This document shows positions 30,780 to 39,841 of a stretch of 64,000 bases of DNA, piece by piece (position 1 is the stretch's first letter; every line of letters starts with the position of its first letter). This DNA is from Acidimicrobiales bacterium (GTDB lineage: Bacteria; Actinomycetota; Acidimicrobiia; Acidimicrobiales; UBA8190), in the NCBI GenBank assembly GCA_035531755.1, contig DATKSK010000054.1:28203-92202 (forward strand), given 5' to 3'. The notes under the pieces were generated by a model that was given only the letters and a program-made list of their open reading frames with translations, searched no databases and was not told the DNA's origin. The position numbers and the translations under genes are program-made.

Positions 30780-31265
30780 TCAGGTGATCGGATTCGTTCC
30801 TGTCAGTGTACCCACGGGTCGCACCTCCCCACCAGCCCGTTCCCACGCCCCGGGGGGCACGAGCTCGGGGGCCAGCTCCGCCAGCGGCTCCAGGACGAAC
30901 CGGCGCTCCCACATGCGGGGGTGCGGGACCACGAGGTCGTCCTCGTCCACCGTGACGTCGCCCACGAGGAGCACGTCGACGTCGAGCGTCCGCGGGCCCC
31001 AACGGACGTCGCGCCGGCGCTGCGCCTCGGCCTCCAGCCGGCGGGCGGTCTCGAGGAGGGCCCGGGGGGACAGCGTCGTCGCCAGCTCCACCACCAGGTT
31101 CAGGTAGGGACCCTGGTCGGGGGGCCCGCCCACGGGCTCGGTCTCGTAGACCTGCGACACCGCCACCACGTCGGGGAGGCCGTCGACCGCCCGGCGCAGG
31201 ATGGCCAGCCGGTCGCCCAGGTTGGAGCCGAGGCCGACGAAGGCGCGCACCCCTGTCGATCCCAT
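30780..31265 (-). CDS. folK: 2-amino-4-hydroxy-6-hydroxymethyldihydropteridine pyrophosphokinase
   Basis: Transfers pyrophosphate from ATP to the pterin in folate synthesis. 161 residues. Motifs: FVGLGSNLGDR, NLVVELATTL, RWGPRTLDVDVLL (the two metal-binding Asp), and VVPHPRMWERRFVLEPL. The ATG at 31265 is 23 bases after the folB stop. It belongs to the folE-folP-(phosphatase-like)-folB-folK stretch. Confidence 0.96.
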   Translation of the reverse strand: MGSTGVRAFVGLGSNLGDRLAILRRAVDGLPDVVAVSQVYETEPVGGPPDQGPYLNLVVELATTLSPRALLETARRLEAEAQRRRDVRWGPRTLDVDVLLVGDVTVDEDDLVVPHPRMWERRFVLEPLAELAPELVPPGAWERAGGEVRPVGTLTGTNPIT

Positions 31266-31288
31266 CCCGGCCCCTCGGCCCGAGTCGC

Positions 31289-31711
31289 CTACGCGCCCGG
31301 CCCGACGGGCCCGCCCGAGCCGGCGGCGACCGGCCGACGGCGGTGGATGCGCACCCCCGTCGATCCCAGCGCATGCGGGAGCGGCGGCCGCAGCTTGCGG
31401 ACGACGACGGTGACGCTGTCGACGCGGGCATCGGCGAGCACCGCGGCGGCCACGGCACCGGCCAGCGACTCGAGTAGTCGGTGCGGCGGGCCCGCCATCA
31501 CCGCGGCGGCGGCCTCGGCGGCGGCGGCGTAGTCGGCGGTGGCCGCCAGGTCGTCGGTGGACGCCGCCGGTGCGGTGTCGAGGTAGAGGTCGAGGTCGAT
31601 CTCGAAGGGCTGCGGCGCGGCCCGCTCCTCCTGGAGCACGCCGTGGACCGCGTCGAGGCGCAGCCCCCGGACCTCGATGCGGTCGCCGCCGGGACGCCGG
31701 TCCGGCGTCAT
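31289..31711 (-). CDS. folB: Dihydroneopterin aldolase
   Basis: Cleaves dihydroneopterin to hydroxymethyl-dihydropterin and glycolaldehyde. 140 residues, T-fold. GDRIEVRGLRLDAVHGVLQEER carries the conserved Gly-(Val/Phe) active-site stretch; QPFEIDLDLYLD and RLLESLAGAVAAAVL follow, then the C-terminal VVRKLRPPLP. The last ~20 residues are Arg/Gly-rich. It begins 16 bases after the phosphatase-like gene. Confidence 0.93.
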   Translation of the reverse strand: MTPDRRPGGDRIEVRGLRLDAVHGVLQEERAAPQPFEIDLDLYLDTAPAASTDDLAATADYAAAAEAAAAVMAGPPHRLLESLAGAVAAAVLADARVDSVTVVVRKLRPPLPHALGSTGVRIHRRRPVAAGSGGPVGPGA

Positions 31712-31727
31712 GGCGACGCGCCCGGCG

Positions 31728-32249
31728 TCATGCGCCCCCGGACGCCCCGCCGGGGACGAGCTCGGACGCCCGGGCCACCATGTCGCGCCCCGGAGGGCCC
31801 ATCTGATGGCCGACGAGGCGCTCCACGGCGTTGATGGCCTGCGGCCCGCCCGGGAGCCGCCCGCTCCACAACAGGTAGCCGGCCACGATGCCCATGACGC
31901 GGTCCCCGAGCTCCTCCTGGTGCAGCAGCAGGCGCTCGCCGGCGCGCAACCACCCGTCGAGGTGCCGGTAGAGATCGAGCAGGGTCTCGCGCACGTCGCC
32001 GGTGGGGGCCAGCGGGAAGTGCGACCACGCCACCTCGCCCTCGTCGTAGGCGGCGAGGTTGTGCGGCGACGGCAAGAGCGACACCACCCGGTTGAACCCC
32101 TGCACGCGCAACCAGATGATCTCCTCCTGCCGGCGCACGCGGCGGTGGTGCGGCGCGAAGCCGCCGGGTCGCTCGCTGACGGCCAACTGGTCCTTCACGA
32201 CCCACGTGAAGTTTCGCGGGGGGATCCCCGCCGCCCACTTCCCCTTCAC
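31728..32249 (-). CDS. Dual-specificity-phosphatase-like protein lacking the catalytic cysteine
   Basis: 173 residues from the GTG at 32249, which has GAGG eight bases upstream; the frame also opens at GTG 32288. The N-terminal PPRNFTWVVKDQLAVSERPG and the helix after the loop (VMGIVAGYLLWSGRL) resemble small DSP/PTP proteins. In those the P-loop is HCx5R; here it reads HQEELGDR, with Gln in place of Cys but the His and Arg kept at the right spacing. It would be a pseudophosphatase, perhaps binding a phosphate ligand. It lies between folP and folB, so a link to folate synthesis is possible (for example dihydroneopterin triphosphate dephosphorylation), but without the Cys that cannot be by PTP chemistry. 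Confidence 0.72.
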   Translation of the reverse strand: MKGKWAAGIPPRNFTWVVKDQLAVSERPGGFAPHHRRVRRQEEIIWLRVQGFNRVVSLLPSPHNLAAYDEGEVAWSHFPLAPTGDVRETLLDLYRHLDGWLRAGERLLLHQEELGDRVMGIVAGYLLWSGRLPGGPQAINAVERLVGHQMGPPGRDMVARASELVPGGASGGA

Positions 32250-32345
32250 CCGTCGGCCCTCACCTGTCGCATCCCGTTGCCCGTGCACGCTCTCGCATGG
32301 ATCGCCTGTCGTCCTGTCTGGTAGTCGGTCATCGTCGGCCGCCGC

Positions 32346-33167
32346 TCACCCGCTCATCGCCTGCTGCCGGGGAAGCGGGCCGGAGGCCAGGCGCGTGGTG
32401 CCCACCAGGACGGCGGCCTCCACCGTGCTCGCCACGTCGTGCACGCGCACCATGGACGCGCCGGCCAGCATCGCCCAGGTGGCGGTGGCCAGGGACCCCG
32501 GCAGGCGGTCGTCGACGTCCCCGGGCGGCCCGGTGGGCGTCGGCGCCAGCCGGCCCAGAAAGCCCTTGCGGCTCGTGCCGACCAGCACGGGGTGGCCCTC
32601 CGCCACCAGCTCGGAAAGATGGTGCAGCAGCGCCAGGTTGTGCGCGGGGGTCTTGCCGAAGCCGATGCCGGGGTCGAGCCACACCTCGCGCACCCCCGCC
32701 TCGAGCGCCGTGCGCGCCCGTTCGACCAGGAAGCCGTGCACCTCGGCCACGACGTCGTCGTAGCGGGGGTGGACCTGCATGGTGCGGGGCGCGCCCTGCA
32801 TGTGCATGGCCACCCAACCCACGCCACAGGCCGCCGCCACCGGCCACAGCATTCCCGAGATGTCGTTGACCAGCGTCGCCCCGGCCTCGACGGCGGCCTG
32901 CGCCACCGCCGGCTTCACGGTGTCGACCGACACCCGCACATGGGGAGCGAGGGCCGCCACCACCGGCACCACCCGGCGCAGCTCCTCGGCCTCGGGCACG
33001 CGCCCGGCGCCCGGACGGCTCGACTCGCCCCCCACGTCCACCACGTCGGCCCCGGCGCCGGCCATGGCGAGGCCGTGGGCCAGGGCCCGGTCCGGGTCCA
33101 GGTAGCGGCCACCGTCGGAGAACGAGTCGGGCGTGACGTTGAGCACGCCCATGACCTGAGGCCGCAT
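32346..33167 (-). CDS. folP: Dihydropteroate synthase
   Basis: Joins p-aminobenzoate to the pterin; the sulfonamide target. 273-residue TIM barrel: MGVLNVTPDSFSDGG at the start (Asn, Asp, Ser-Asp pterin/pyrophosphate site), VDVGGESSRPGA, VNDISG, WLDPGIGFGK, VGTSRKGFLG, and VRVHDVASTVEA. The ATG at 33167 lacks a strong ribosome site; the second Met is four codons on. It follows folE by 85 bases. Confidence 0.96.
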   Translation of the reverse strand: MRPQVMGVLNVTPDSFSDGGRYLDPDRALAHGLAMAGAGADVVDVGGESSRPGAGRVPEAEELRRVVPVVAALAPHVRVSVDTVKPAVAQAAVEAGATLVNDISGMLWPVAAACGVGWVAMHMQGAPRTMQVHPRYDDVVAEVHGFLVERARTALEAGVREVWLDPGIGFGKTPAHNLALLHHLSELVAEGHPVLVGTSRKGFLGRLAPTPTGPPGDVDDRLPGSLATATWAMLAGASMVRVHDVASTVEAAVLVGTTRLASGPLPRQQAMSG

Positions 33168-33252
33168 GCCCGTAGGTTAGAGCGGCCGCGTGGGGGCGGC
33201 GACGGGGGCCACGGGGCCACCCGGGGCTCGCGGGGTGGCGCCGGTGGGGCGG

Positions 33253-33831
33253 TCAGCGGCCGTGCACGTACTGCATCGCCTCGGCCCGGGTCCGGGGGTC
33301 GTCCCGGAACAACCCGCGGACCGCCGAGGTGATGGTGAGCGTCCCTGGCTTCTTGACGCCCCGCATGGACATGCACAGGTGCTCGGCCTCCACCACCACG
33401 AGCACGCCGCGCGGCGACAGCACCTTCTCCATGGTGTCGGCGATCTGCGTCGTCATGCGCTCCTGGACCTGGAGGCGGTGCGCGTAGGCGTCGACGAGGC
33501 GCGCCAGTTTCGACAGGCCCGTGACCCGGCCGTCCTCGCCAGGGATGTACCCGACGTGCACCTTCCCGATGAACGGCACCATGTGGTGCTCGCACAGCGA
33601 GGCGAAGGCGATGTCGCGCACCATCACCATCTCGTCGTGTTCGGCGGCGAAGGTGACCGTGAGATGGCGGCCGGGGTCGTCGTCGAGGCCCGAGAACAGC
33701 TCCTCGTACATGGCCGCCACCCGACGCGGCGTGGCCAGGAGCCCGTCGCGGCCGGGGTCCTCGCCGATCGCCTCGAGCAGCTCGCGCACCAGTCGCTCGA
33801 CGCGCTCGACGTCCACGCTCACCGCCGCCAC
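33253..33831 (-). CDS. folE: GTP cyclohydrolase I
   Basis: First enzyme of folate synthesis, forming dihydroneopterin triphosphate from GTP. 192 residues. Zinc ligands in [10 protein letters not shown] and [31 protein letters not shown] is the signature, and [13 protein letters not shown] ends the fold. The start is a GTG at 33831, one of several GTGs, so the first ~6 residues are uncertain. In M. tuberculosis ftsH precedes folE; here hpt does, and an ftsH fragment appears 30 kb away. Confidence 0.96.
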   Translation of the reverse strand: MAAVSVDVERVERLVRELLEAIGEDPGRDGLLATPRRVAAMYEELFSGLDDDPGRHLTVTFAAEHDEMVMVRDIAFASLCEHHMVPFIGKVHVGYIPGEDGRVTGLSKLARLVDAYAHRLQVQERMTTQIADTMEKVLSPRGVLVVVEAEHLCMSMRGVKKPGTLTITSAVRGLFRDDPRTRAEAMQYVHGR

Positions 33832-33873
33832 CGGCCCGCAGTCGACGGTCGTGGATCGCTCGACGGTCGTGGG

Positions 33874-34434
33874 TCAGTCGACACGGACCGGACCCTGGTA
33901 GACGCGGATGTCGGGCACGTTGCGGTAGCGCTCGGCGACGTCGAGCCCGTAACCCACCACGAAGTCCGGAGGGATGTGGAACCCGACGTACCTCAGGTCG
34001 AGCTTGGCCCGCTGGCGGCCCTCCTTGACCAGCAGCGCGCACACCTCGAGGCTGGCGGGCTGGCGGGCCAGGAGGCTGCGGCGCAGGTAGGAGAGCGTGA
34101 GGCCGCTGTCGACGATGTCCTCCACCACGAGGACGTGGCGGTCGGTGAGGTCGGAGTCGAGGTCCTTCACGATGCGCACCACGCCGCTCGTGGTCGTCGC
34201 CGACCCGTACGAGGCCACCGCCATGACGTCGACCTCGACGGGGAGCCGGATGGCGCGCGCCAGGTCGCTCATGAACACGAACGCGCCCTTCAGGACCCCG
34301 ACCAGGAGCGGCGGCCTGTCGTCGTAGTCGGCGGTGAGCTGGTCACCGAGCTCCACCACCCGCTTCTGCAGGATGTCCTCGGTGACGACCACCCTGCCGA
34401 GGTCGGGGTCGTCGCGCCAGCGGTCGGCCGTCAC
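33874..34434 (-). CDS. hpt: Hypoxanthine phosphoribosyltransferase
   Basis: Purine salvage; converts hypoxanthine or guanine with PRPP to IMP or GMP. 186 residues: [18 protein letters not shown] (pyrophosphate loop), the PRPP motif [17 protein letters not shown], and the base-binding [18 protein letters not shown]. The GTG at 34434 overlaps the stop (TGA) of a 7-13 codon upstream frame that has its own GAGGGGAG ribosome site, so translation may depend on it. The tilS-hpt order is as in M. tuberculosis. Confidence 0.94.
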   Translation of the reverse strand: MTADRWRDDPDLGRVVVTEDILQKRVVELGDQLTADYDDRPPLLVGVLKGAFVFMSDLARAIRLPVEVDVMAVASYGSATTTSGVVRIVKDLDSDLTDRHVLVVEDIVDSGLTLSYLRRSLLARQPASLEVCALLVKEGRQRAKLDLRYVGFHIPPDFVVGYGLDVAERYRNVPDIRVYQGPVRVD

Positions 34435-34472
34435 CGTCGGGCCGGCGTGCCCATCGGGCTCCCCTCGGTCAT
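34431..34472 (-). other. Upstream mini-ORF coupled to hpt
   Basis: Frame [17 protein letters not shown]. Its internal ATG (34454) has GAGGGGAG four bases before it, and its TGA overlaps the hpt GTG. There is no ribosome site at hpt itself, so this mini-ORF probably feeds ribosomes to hpt by coupling. Confidence 0.45.
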
Positions 34473-34483
34473 CGACGGCGAGA

Positions 34484-35419
34484 CTACCGGACCGCTCCGT
34501 GGGCGACCGGGGCCGACGACAGCGACCCGCGTCGGCGGCGGACGCGCACGCCCGGGGCCACGTCGGTGGCGGACATCTGGCCCCGGGCGACAGCCAGGAC
34601 CCGGTCCACGGCGGCGAGGTCCGGCGGGTGCTCGGCGGCCCCCCGCAGCCACCGGCGCGCGGCGCGCCGTGCGAGCGGGGCCGGCGCGGCGGCGAGCGCC
34701 GAGGCGTCGGCGACGTCGATGGCGGCCGCCAGCGCGTCGAGCAGGGCGGCCTCCGCCCCCACGATCTGGGCCTGCCGGGCGAGCACGGGCACGAGGTCGC
34801 GCCCGGCCACGGCACAGGCGAGCGGCAGCAGCTCGTGGCGCACGCGGTTGCGCACGAAGCGGGGGTCGGCGTTGCTGGGGTCGTCCACCGGCGTGAGCCC
34901 GAGGACCGCGCACAGCGCCCGGGTGTCGGCCCGGCGGATGCCGAGCAGGGGGTGCCCGGAGCCGGGCCGCATCCCCGCCAACCCGTCGAGACCGGCCCCC
35001 CGCAGGAGGTTCACCAGGACCGTCTCCGCCTGGTCGTCCATGGTGTGCCCGGTGGCCGACCCCGCCGGCAGCACGGCCAGGCGGGCCGCCCGGGCACGGG
35101 CCTCGAGGTTGGGACCGGGGTCGACCTGCACCCGGACGGCCTGGAACCGGGCCCCGAGGCGGGCGGCGGCGGCGGCCACCACCGCGGCTTCGGCGTCCGA
35201 CCCGGTCCGCAACCCGTGGTCGACGTGGACGGCGGTGGCGTCGCACCCGGCCGCCACGGCCAGGGCCAGCAGCGCCAGCGAGTCGGCACCCCCGGACACC
35301 GCGCAGGGGAGGGCGGTGCCGGCGGACGGGAAGGTGCAGCGGTCCAGGAGCTCCTCCACCGTGACGCCGGGCACCGGCGCGCCGGGCGCGCCGGGCGGCG
35401 CCGGGACCTCGCCGGGCAT
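34484..35419 (-). CDS. tilS: tRNA(Ile)-lysidine synthase
   Basis: Modifies the wobble C of tRNA-Ile(CAU) to lysidine. 311 residues: the PP-loop [23 protein letters not shown], and [21 protein letters not shown] are diagnostic, with [14 protein letters not shown] and [21 protein letters not shown] following. The C-terminal part is short, as in actinobacterial TilS (no full C-terminal domain). The ATG shares one base with the TGA of the metalloprotease gene. Confidence 0.95.
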   Translation of the reverse strand: MPGEVPAPPGAPGAPVPGVTVEELLDRCTFPSAGTALPCAVSGGADSLALLALAVAAGCDATAVHVDHGLRTGSDAEAAVVAAAAARLGARFQAVRVQVDPGPNLEARARAARLAVLPAGSATGHTMDDQAETVLVNLLRGAGLDGLAGMRPGSGHPLLGIRRADTRALCAVLGLTPVDDPSNADPRFVRNRVRHELLPLACAVAGRDLVPVLARQAQIVGAEAALLDALAAAIDVADASALAAAPAPLARRAARRWLRGAAEHPPDLAAVDRVLAVARGQMSATDVAPGVRVRRRRGSLSSAPVAHGAVR

Positions 35420-36510
35420 CAGCCGGTGGCGAGGCGGGCGGGGCCGACGCGCGCCACCCAGGTGTCGGGATGGCGGATCTCGTCCATGGTGGGCAGCATC
35501 TCCGGGCCTTCCCACACCCGGGAGAGCAGCCCCGGGCCACCCGAGGCCTCCACGGCGCGGATGAAGCGCTCGCCCTGCTCGTACTGGCGCATCTTGGCCT
35601 CGATCCCCACGAGCTGCTGCAGCACGCGGGAGGCCAGGCCGGCCCGGCGGCGGCGCTCGCGCAGGACCCGGGAGAACCACGCCGCGTCGGGCACGGCGTC
35701 GGCCCCGGCCCGGTCCATGGTGATGTCGCCGTGCCCCTCCAGCAGGCTCATCATCGACTGGATGCGGGCGATCACCTCGAGCTGCTCGGGCGGAGCGACG
35801 AGGCCCAGCATCCCGGCATCCTGCAGCGGGTTCTGCCCGGCCCGCACCGCCCCCGCCGCCCGGCGCAGCGCCTCGGCGAACCGGCGCGGGTCGGGGGTCA
35901 TGCCCGTCATGGCCTGGTCGACGAGGGAGAGGAAGTGGCCCCGCAGCCACGGGACGCCCGTGAACTGGCAGCGGTGGGTGACCTCGTGCAGCGCGATCCA
36001 CAGGCGGAACTGCTTGGCGGGAAAGCCGTGGCGGCGCTCGAGGGCCACCACGTTCGGGCCCACGTAGGACACCACGCCGCCGGTGTCCTCGGCCTCGGCC
36101 AGGAGGAGGTCGTACTGCCCGAGGACCCGGGTGGCCATCCAGCCGAGGACGAGGCCGAGCTGGGCGCCCGTCGCCGTGCCGGCGGCGCCGCCGAGGGGGC
36201 CGCGCAGCGAGGAGGTGTCGAACTGCTCGAGCATGGGCTCGAGCAGGCGGCGGAACGAGGCCAGGTTGGCCCGCACCCATCCCGCCCGGTCGAGGACCAG
36301 GGCGCCGGCGCTGCCGGTGGCGGGCCGGAGCCCGGTGGCCTCGATCACGAGGCCCTCGGCCATCGCCGTGGCCTCGGAGAAGTCGGCCTCCAGCTGGGCC
36401 GTCGTGGCGGCATCGAGGGTGCCGGCGCCGGGCGGGCCCAAAAGCGAGCTCCGGGAGCCGACCCACGTGGCCACGCGTTCGGCCACGTCCCACGACACGG
36501 GGCTGGTCAC
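35419..36510 (-). CDS. DUF2342 zinc-dependent metalloprotease-like protein
   Basis: 363 residues with HEVTHR (a HExxH zincin motif, ~residue 175) preceded by GFPAKQFRLWIAL and followed by FTGVPWLRGHFLSLVD. The family is actinobacterial and is often labelled a zinc-dependent metalloprotease or coenzyme F420-associated protein. Protease activity is inferred from the motif. I prefer the GTG at 36510 (VTSPVSWDVAERV); a GTG at 36534 would add eight residues. It is the first gene of the long cofactor run and overlaps tilS by one base. Confidence 0.85.
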   Translation of the reverse strand: MTSPVSWDVAERVATWVGSRSSLLGPPGAGTLDAATTAQLEADFSEATAMAEGLVIEATGLRPATGSAGALVLDRAGWVRANLASFRRLLEPMLEQFDTSSLRGPLGGAAGTATGAQLGLVLGWMATRVLGQYDLLLAEAEDTGGVVSYVGPNVVALERRHGFPAKQFRLWIALHEVTHRCQFTGVPWLRGHFLSLVDQAMTGMTPDPRRFAEALRRAAGAVRAGQNPLQDAGMLGLVAPPEQLEVIARIQSMMSLLEGHGDITMDRAGADAVPDAAWFSRVLRERRRRAGLASRVLQQLVGIEAKMRQYEQGERFIRAVEASGGPGLLSRVWEGPEMLPTMDEIRHPDTWVARVGPARLATG

Positions 36511-36570
36511 CGCCCCAGTGTAGGGAGCCGGCACGCCCGAGGTGCGCCCGGCCGTGGCCGGTGCGACCCG

Positions 36571-36780
36571 TCAGGCGATCTTCTTGCCCCGCAGCCTGGG
36601 TGTGCTCGGGCTGACGTGCAGGCAGCAGAACTCGTCGTCGTTGTAGATCGACAACTTGGTGTCGCAACCGGGCTCGGCACACACCCGGCCTCGGGCGAAG
36701 GTGCGCGACGGCCGGCCGTGGCCGGTGAACGCCGTCGCTCCGATCGACTGATCGCCCCCCAATTCGGTGCGGTCTTCCAT
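36571..36780 (-). CDS. Small zinc-binding protein
   Basis: 69 residues. CAEPGC...LSIYNDDEFCCLH is a C-x4-C...C-x2-H-type cluster common in short actinobacterial proteins and likely binds zinc. The C-terminus is basic (RLRGKKIA). The N-terminal half has no features I recognise. The ATG at 36780 has GGGAGG ten bases upstream. Function unknown. Confidence 0.75.
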   Translation of the reverse strand: MEDRTELGGDQSIGATAFTGHGRPSRTFARGRVCAEPGCDTKLSIYNDDEFCCLHVSPSTPRLRGKKIA

Positions 36781-37047
36781 GCCCCCTGAACCTCCCGCCG
36801 TCGGGTCTGTGTTGCTTCCCTATCGACCGGCGGGGCGGGGGGCGTGAGCGACCGGCCTTGTCGTTGTGCATCCGTTGTGATTTGCCCGGAGGCCCAGCAA
36901 GGAGGCTCGATCTGGCGGGCACAGCCGGGCCGGGGCGGGAGACGGGCCCGACTAGCGGTCGGTGACCTGCTACGGGGCGGCGGGAGCCGTCCGGGGCCGA
37001 GCGACGACGGGCGGGCGGTCCGGCGCGGTCAGCGCACCGGGGTGGGA

Positions 37048-37314
37048 TCAGCCGCCCGAACGCTCCCGGCGCTCCTCCTCGAGGAGGGCGTCGCGGACCC
37101 GCTGGCGCAAGGCGTCGGGGACGTGGTCCTTGCAGCGATTGGCGACCACGGATCGGAGCTCGGCCTCGAAGTCGAATGCGTCGAGACACGGCGAGCACTC
37201 GTCGAGGTGATCCTTGATCTCCGCGCGTCGCTCGTCGGTGAGCTCACCGTCGAGATAGTGGTAGAGCCGCTCGATCGTCTCGTTGCAGTCGAAGCCGGAC
37301 TCACCGGACCCCAT
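37048..37314 (-). CDS. rsrA: Anti-sigma factor RsrA (mycothiol system, zinc redox switch)
   Basis: 88-residue ZAS-type anti-sigma factor that holds SigR until disulfide stress. The redox cluster is complete: Cys near residue 10 (FDCNETIER), then KDHLDECSPC giving H-x3-C-x2-C. LYHYLDGELTDERR is the usual sigma-binding helix region. The ATG at 37314 has GGGAGGA six bases upstream; ATG 37329 is less likely. It lies 26 bases after sigR, so the two are co-transcribed. Confidence 0.94.
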   Translation of the reverse strand: MGSGESGFDCNETIERLYHYLDGELTDERRAEIKDHLDECSPCLDAFDFEAELRSVVANRCKDHVPDALRQRVRDALLEEERRERSGG

Positions 37315-37340
37315 CTCGGTTCCTCCCATCAGCCCCGAGG

Positions 37341-37931
37341 CTAATGCCCGGCCTCGGTGGAGCCGACCAGGCCCCGCGCCACTGCAAAATCCATCAACGC
37401 CTTCTGCAGGGCCTTTCTTCCCCGGTGGATCCTGCTCATGACCGTGCCGATGGGTACCTCGGTGATGTCGGCGATCTCCTTGTAGGAGAAGCCTTCCACG
37501 TCCGCCAGGAGGACGGCGATGCGGAACGCCTCGGGGAGCGACTCGATCGCCTTCTTCACTTCGTCGTCGGTGAAGTGCTCGAACACCTCGTCTTCGGCCG
37601 ATCGGCCGGCGCCGCTCGCCTGCAGGGCCCCGATGCGGTGGTACATGTAGAGGTCCTCGACGTCCTCGACGTCGGCCTTCTCCGGTCGCCGCTTGGCGGC
37701 GCGGTAGCTGTTGATGAACGTGTTGGTGAGGATCTTGTAGAGCCACGCCTTCAGGTTCGTGCCGTCCTCGTAGCGGTCGAAGGCGCGGTACGCCTTCAGG
37801 AAGGTCTCCTGGACGAGGTCCTCGGCGTCCGCCGGGTTGCGCGTCATCCGCAGGGCCGCGGTGTACAGCGCCTGCATGTGCGGCATGGCGAGCTCTGCGA
37901 AGCGCAGCCGGTCTGCCATGAGCAGCACCAT
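37341..37931 (-). CDS. sigR: ECF sigma factor SigR/SigH (disulfide stress)
   Basis: 196 residues. Region 2: [30 protein letters not shown] and [19 protein letters not shown]; region 4 helix-turn-helix: [28 protein letters not shown]. High likeness to actinobacterial SigR, SigH and SigE-type redox sigma factors, confirmed by the downstream rsrA. Start ATG 37931 or 37919 (four residues shorter); neither has a ribosome site, so leaderless translation is possible. I did not find a clear SigR-type promoter just upstream. The clpC promoter candidate is a potential target. Confidence 0.94.
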   Translation of the reverse strand: MVLLMADRLRFAELAMPHMQALYTAALRMTRNPADAEDLVQETFLKAYRAFDRYEDGTNLKAWLYKILTNTFINSYRAAKRRPEKADVEDVEDLYMYHRIGALQASGAGRSAEDEVFEHFTDDEVKKAIESLPEAFRIAVLLADVEGFSYKEIADITEVPIGTVMSRIHRGRKALQKALMDFAVARGLVGSTEAGH

Positions 37932-38010
37932 AGTCAGTGGGTGTGGCGACGGTGCCGCGCCACCGCAGGTGGGCGCGACGGCACCGTCCCGGGCAGCCCT
38001 CGGGGTGCGG

Positions 38011-38484
38011 TCAGGCGCCCGGCGACACCTCGGCGCGTGCCCAGCGGCGGTCGGTCCGGGCCCCGGTCGGGTAGAGCCGGAAGCTCACCACCGTGACCGG
38101 CACCAGGTCGGCGTCGGCGGTGACGATCCAGCACGGCACCTCCGCGTCCGATGCGTCGCGCAGCTCCAGCCAGGTGTCGTGGCTGATCGTGCCGTCGTCC
38201 TCGGCCAGCACCACGAGGCAGTCGATGCCGTCCCGGATGAACGGCCAGCGCAGGTGCCAGTCGGCACGCGAGGCGAAGCCGCACCCGTCGGCGTCCATGA
38301 CGACGGCCTGCGGCCAGGCGTCGCCGACCCGTCGCAGCGCCCGGCGGTAGGGCAGGGTGCCGTAGGTGTTCTTGGCGGCGGCCAGGTACACCACGGCCGC
38401 GACGAGCTCCTCGGCCCGGTCCCTGCTGTGCCCCCCGCGTGCTCCGGCATCCTCGTGGACGCCGGACGGAATCGTGACGCTCAT
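38011..38484 (-). CDS. Hypothetical protein
   Basis: 157 residues, no family recognised. Composition is globular: [30 protein letters not shown], then [21 protein letters not shown], and a C-terminal beta-rich part ([21 protein letters not shown]). There are no membrane segments or signal peptide. It stands alone upstream of sigR on the same strand with an 80-base gap. The start ATG at 38484 follows a weak GGGGG. I place it as a true gene because the frame keeps high third-position GC over its whole length. Confidence 0.65.
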   Translation of the reverse strand: MSVTIPSGVHEDAGARGGHSRDRAEELVAAVVYLAAAKNTYGTLPYRRALRRVGDAWPQAVVMDADGCGFASRADWHLRWPFIRDGIDCLVVLAEDDGTISHDTWLELRDASDAEVPCWIVTADADLVPVTVVSFRLYPTGARTDRRWARAEVSPGA

Positions 38485-38815
38485 AGCGGACCCCCGTCCC
38501 GGCTGTCGCCGTCCGCGCGCCGCCGAGACCAGAAGCCTCGGCGACGTGCCCCCCTCGCTTCCCATGGTGGCGCCCGACCCTCACCGGACGTCCAAGCGCA
38601 GGTCAACTCCCGCACAACTGGAACGTCACCGTCCGAGCCGGGCGCGACGGGACCGGGGGGGCCGCCCTCCTCCGGGCGTCGGCCTCAGGGGCCGGTTCGA
38701 CGGGGACCACGGGGCGCTTCGCCTCCCCGGCCGGCGCGGGCGCCGCGACTCCCGGGGCGCGAATGGGGTACTTCGGCCCTCGACGCCGCCGGCGGGGGGG
38801 ACGCGCAATGGAGCC
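38485..38815. other. Intergenic stretch before the alpha/beta hydrolase
   Basis: About 330 bases between divergent genes. No gene or clear repeat seen; it must hold both promoters, but I could not assign boxes. The frame continuous with the hydrolase looks low-complexity and non-coding. Confidence 0.5.
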
Positions 38816-39730
38816 ATGGCAGCCCACGACGAGGACTTTCCGATCCAGCGCGTGTCCATCCACGGCTACGACGTCGGCTACCGGCGTGGCGGGCAGGGGC
38901 CGGTGCTCGTGCTGCTCCACGGCATCGCCGGCAGTTCCCGGACCTGGCTCCCGGCCATGCGGCTGCTGCGATCCGAGTTCTCGGTGCTGGCACCGGACTT
39001 CCTGGGCCACGGCAAGTCCGCCAAGCCACTCGGTGACTATTCGCTCGGCAACCATGCCAGCGCCATGCGCGACCTGCTGCACCTGCTCGACATCGACCGG
39101 GCCACCGTTGTCGGGCAGTCGTTCGGCGGCGGCGTGGCGATGCAGCTCGCCTACCAGTTCCCCGAACGCTGCGAGCGACTGGTGCTCGTCGACGCCGGTG
39201 GCCTGGGCCGGGAGGTCAGCTGGATCCTGCGCCTCATCACCCTGCCGGGGAGCGAGTACGTGATGCCGCTGCTGTTCCCGGGCTTCGCACGCGAGTGGGG
39301 GGACGCCGTCGCCGGGTTCTTCCGGTCGCACGGCATCCGCAATCCCGAGGTGGGGGAGATGTGGCGTTCCTACCGGTCACTGACCGAGGCCGACAACCGC
39401 CAGGCCTTCGTCCGGACCATGCGCGCCGTGATCGATCCCGGCGGACAGTCGGTGAGCGCCATCGACCGTCTCTACCTGGCGGCGCACATGCCCACGCTCA
39501 TCGTGTGGGGCGACCGGGACAGGATGATCCCGGTCCATCACGCCTACGCCGCCCACGACGCCCTTCCGGACAGCAGGCTGGAGGTGATGCAGGGGGTGGG
39601 CCACTTCCCCCACGTGGAGGAGCCGGCCCGATTCGTGGAGATCCTCACCGACTTCATGCGCACCACCGAGCCCAGCGCGTTCACCCCTGAGGAATTGCGC
39701 GCCCTGCTGCACCAGGGGTCAGGGCCATGA
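38816..39730 (+). CDS. Alpha/beta-hydrolase fold protein
   Basis: 304-residue hydrolase. HGIAGSSRTW oxyanion region (~35-44), nucleophile elbow VGQSFGGGVAMQ (Ser ~100), acid in IVWGDRDRMIP, and His in GVGHFPHVEEP; the triad is complete. The lid region contains LITLPGSEYVMPLLFPGF. The substrate is unknown: many actinobacterial members act on esters, epoxides or meta-cleavage products. The ATG at 38816 has GGAG two bases upstream (tight). It converges on tRNA-Thr(CGT). Confidence 0.88.
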   Translation: MAAHDEDFPIQRVSIHGYDVGYRRGGQGPVLVLLHGIAGSSRTWLPAMRLLRSEFSVLAPDFLGHGKSAKPLGDYSLGNHASAMRDLLHLLDIDRATVVGQSFGGGVAMQLAYQFPERCERLVLVDAGGLGREVSWILRLITLPGSEYVMPLLFPGFAREWGDAVAGFFRSHGIRNPEVGEMWRSYRSLTEADNRQAFVRTMRAVIDPGGQSVSAIDRLYLAAHMPTLIVWGDRDRMIPVHHAYAAHDALPDSRLEVMQGVGHFPHVEEPARFVEILTDFMRTTEPSAFTPEELRALLHQGSGP

Positions 39731-39768
39731 GATCGTCCACCGGGGCGGGGACGCGCACGCGTCGACGG

Positions 39769-39841
39769 AGCCTGGGAGGGGACTCGAACCCCTGACCTGC
39801 GCATTACGAATGCGCTGCTCTACCAGCTGAGCTACCCAGGC
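39769..39841 (-). tRNA. tRNA-Thr (CGT)
   Basis: Minus strand: acceptor GCCTGGG/CCCAGGC, D arm TAGCTCAGCTGGTAGAGCA, anticodon stem GCGCA/TGCGC with loop TTCGTAA (anticodon CGT), and T arm AGGGG-TTCGAGT-CCCCT. It has 73 bases and no encoded CCA. The second Thr tRNA in the window. Confidence 0.95.

Noticed and set aside
33168..33252. Riboswitch before folP or folE
   Set aside because: I looked for a THF- or pterin-type structure and saw no conserved pairing, only GC-rich linker.
38366..38815. N-terminal extension of the alpha/beta hydrolase
   Set aside because: The upstream frame is Arg/Pro-rich without hydrolase features; the fold begins normally at the ATG at 38816.
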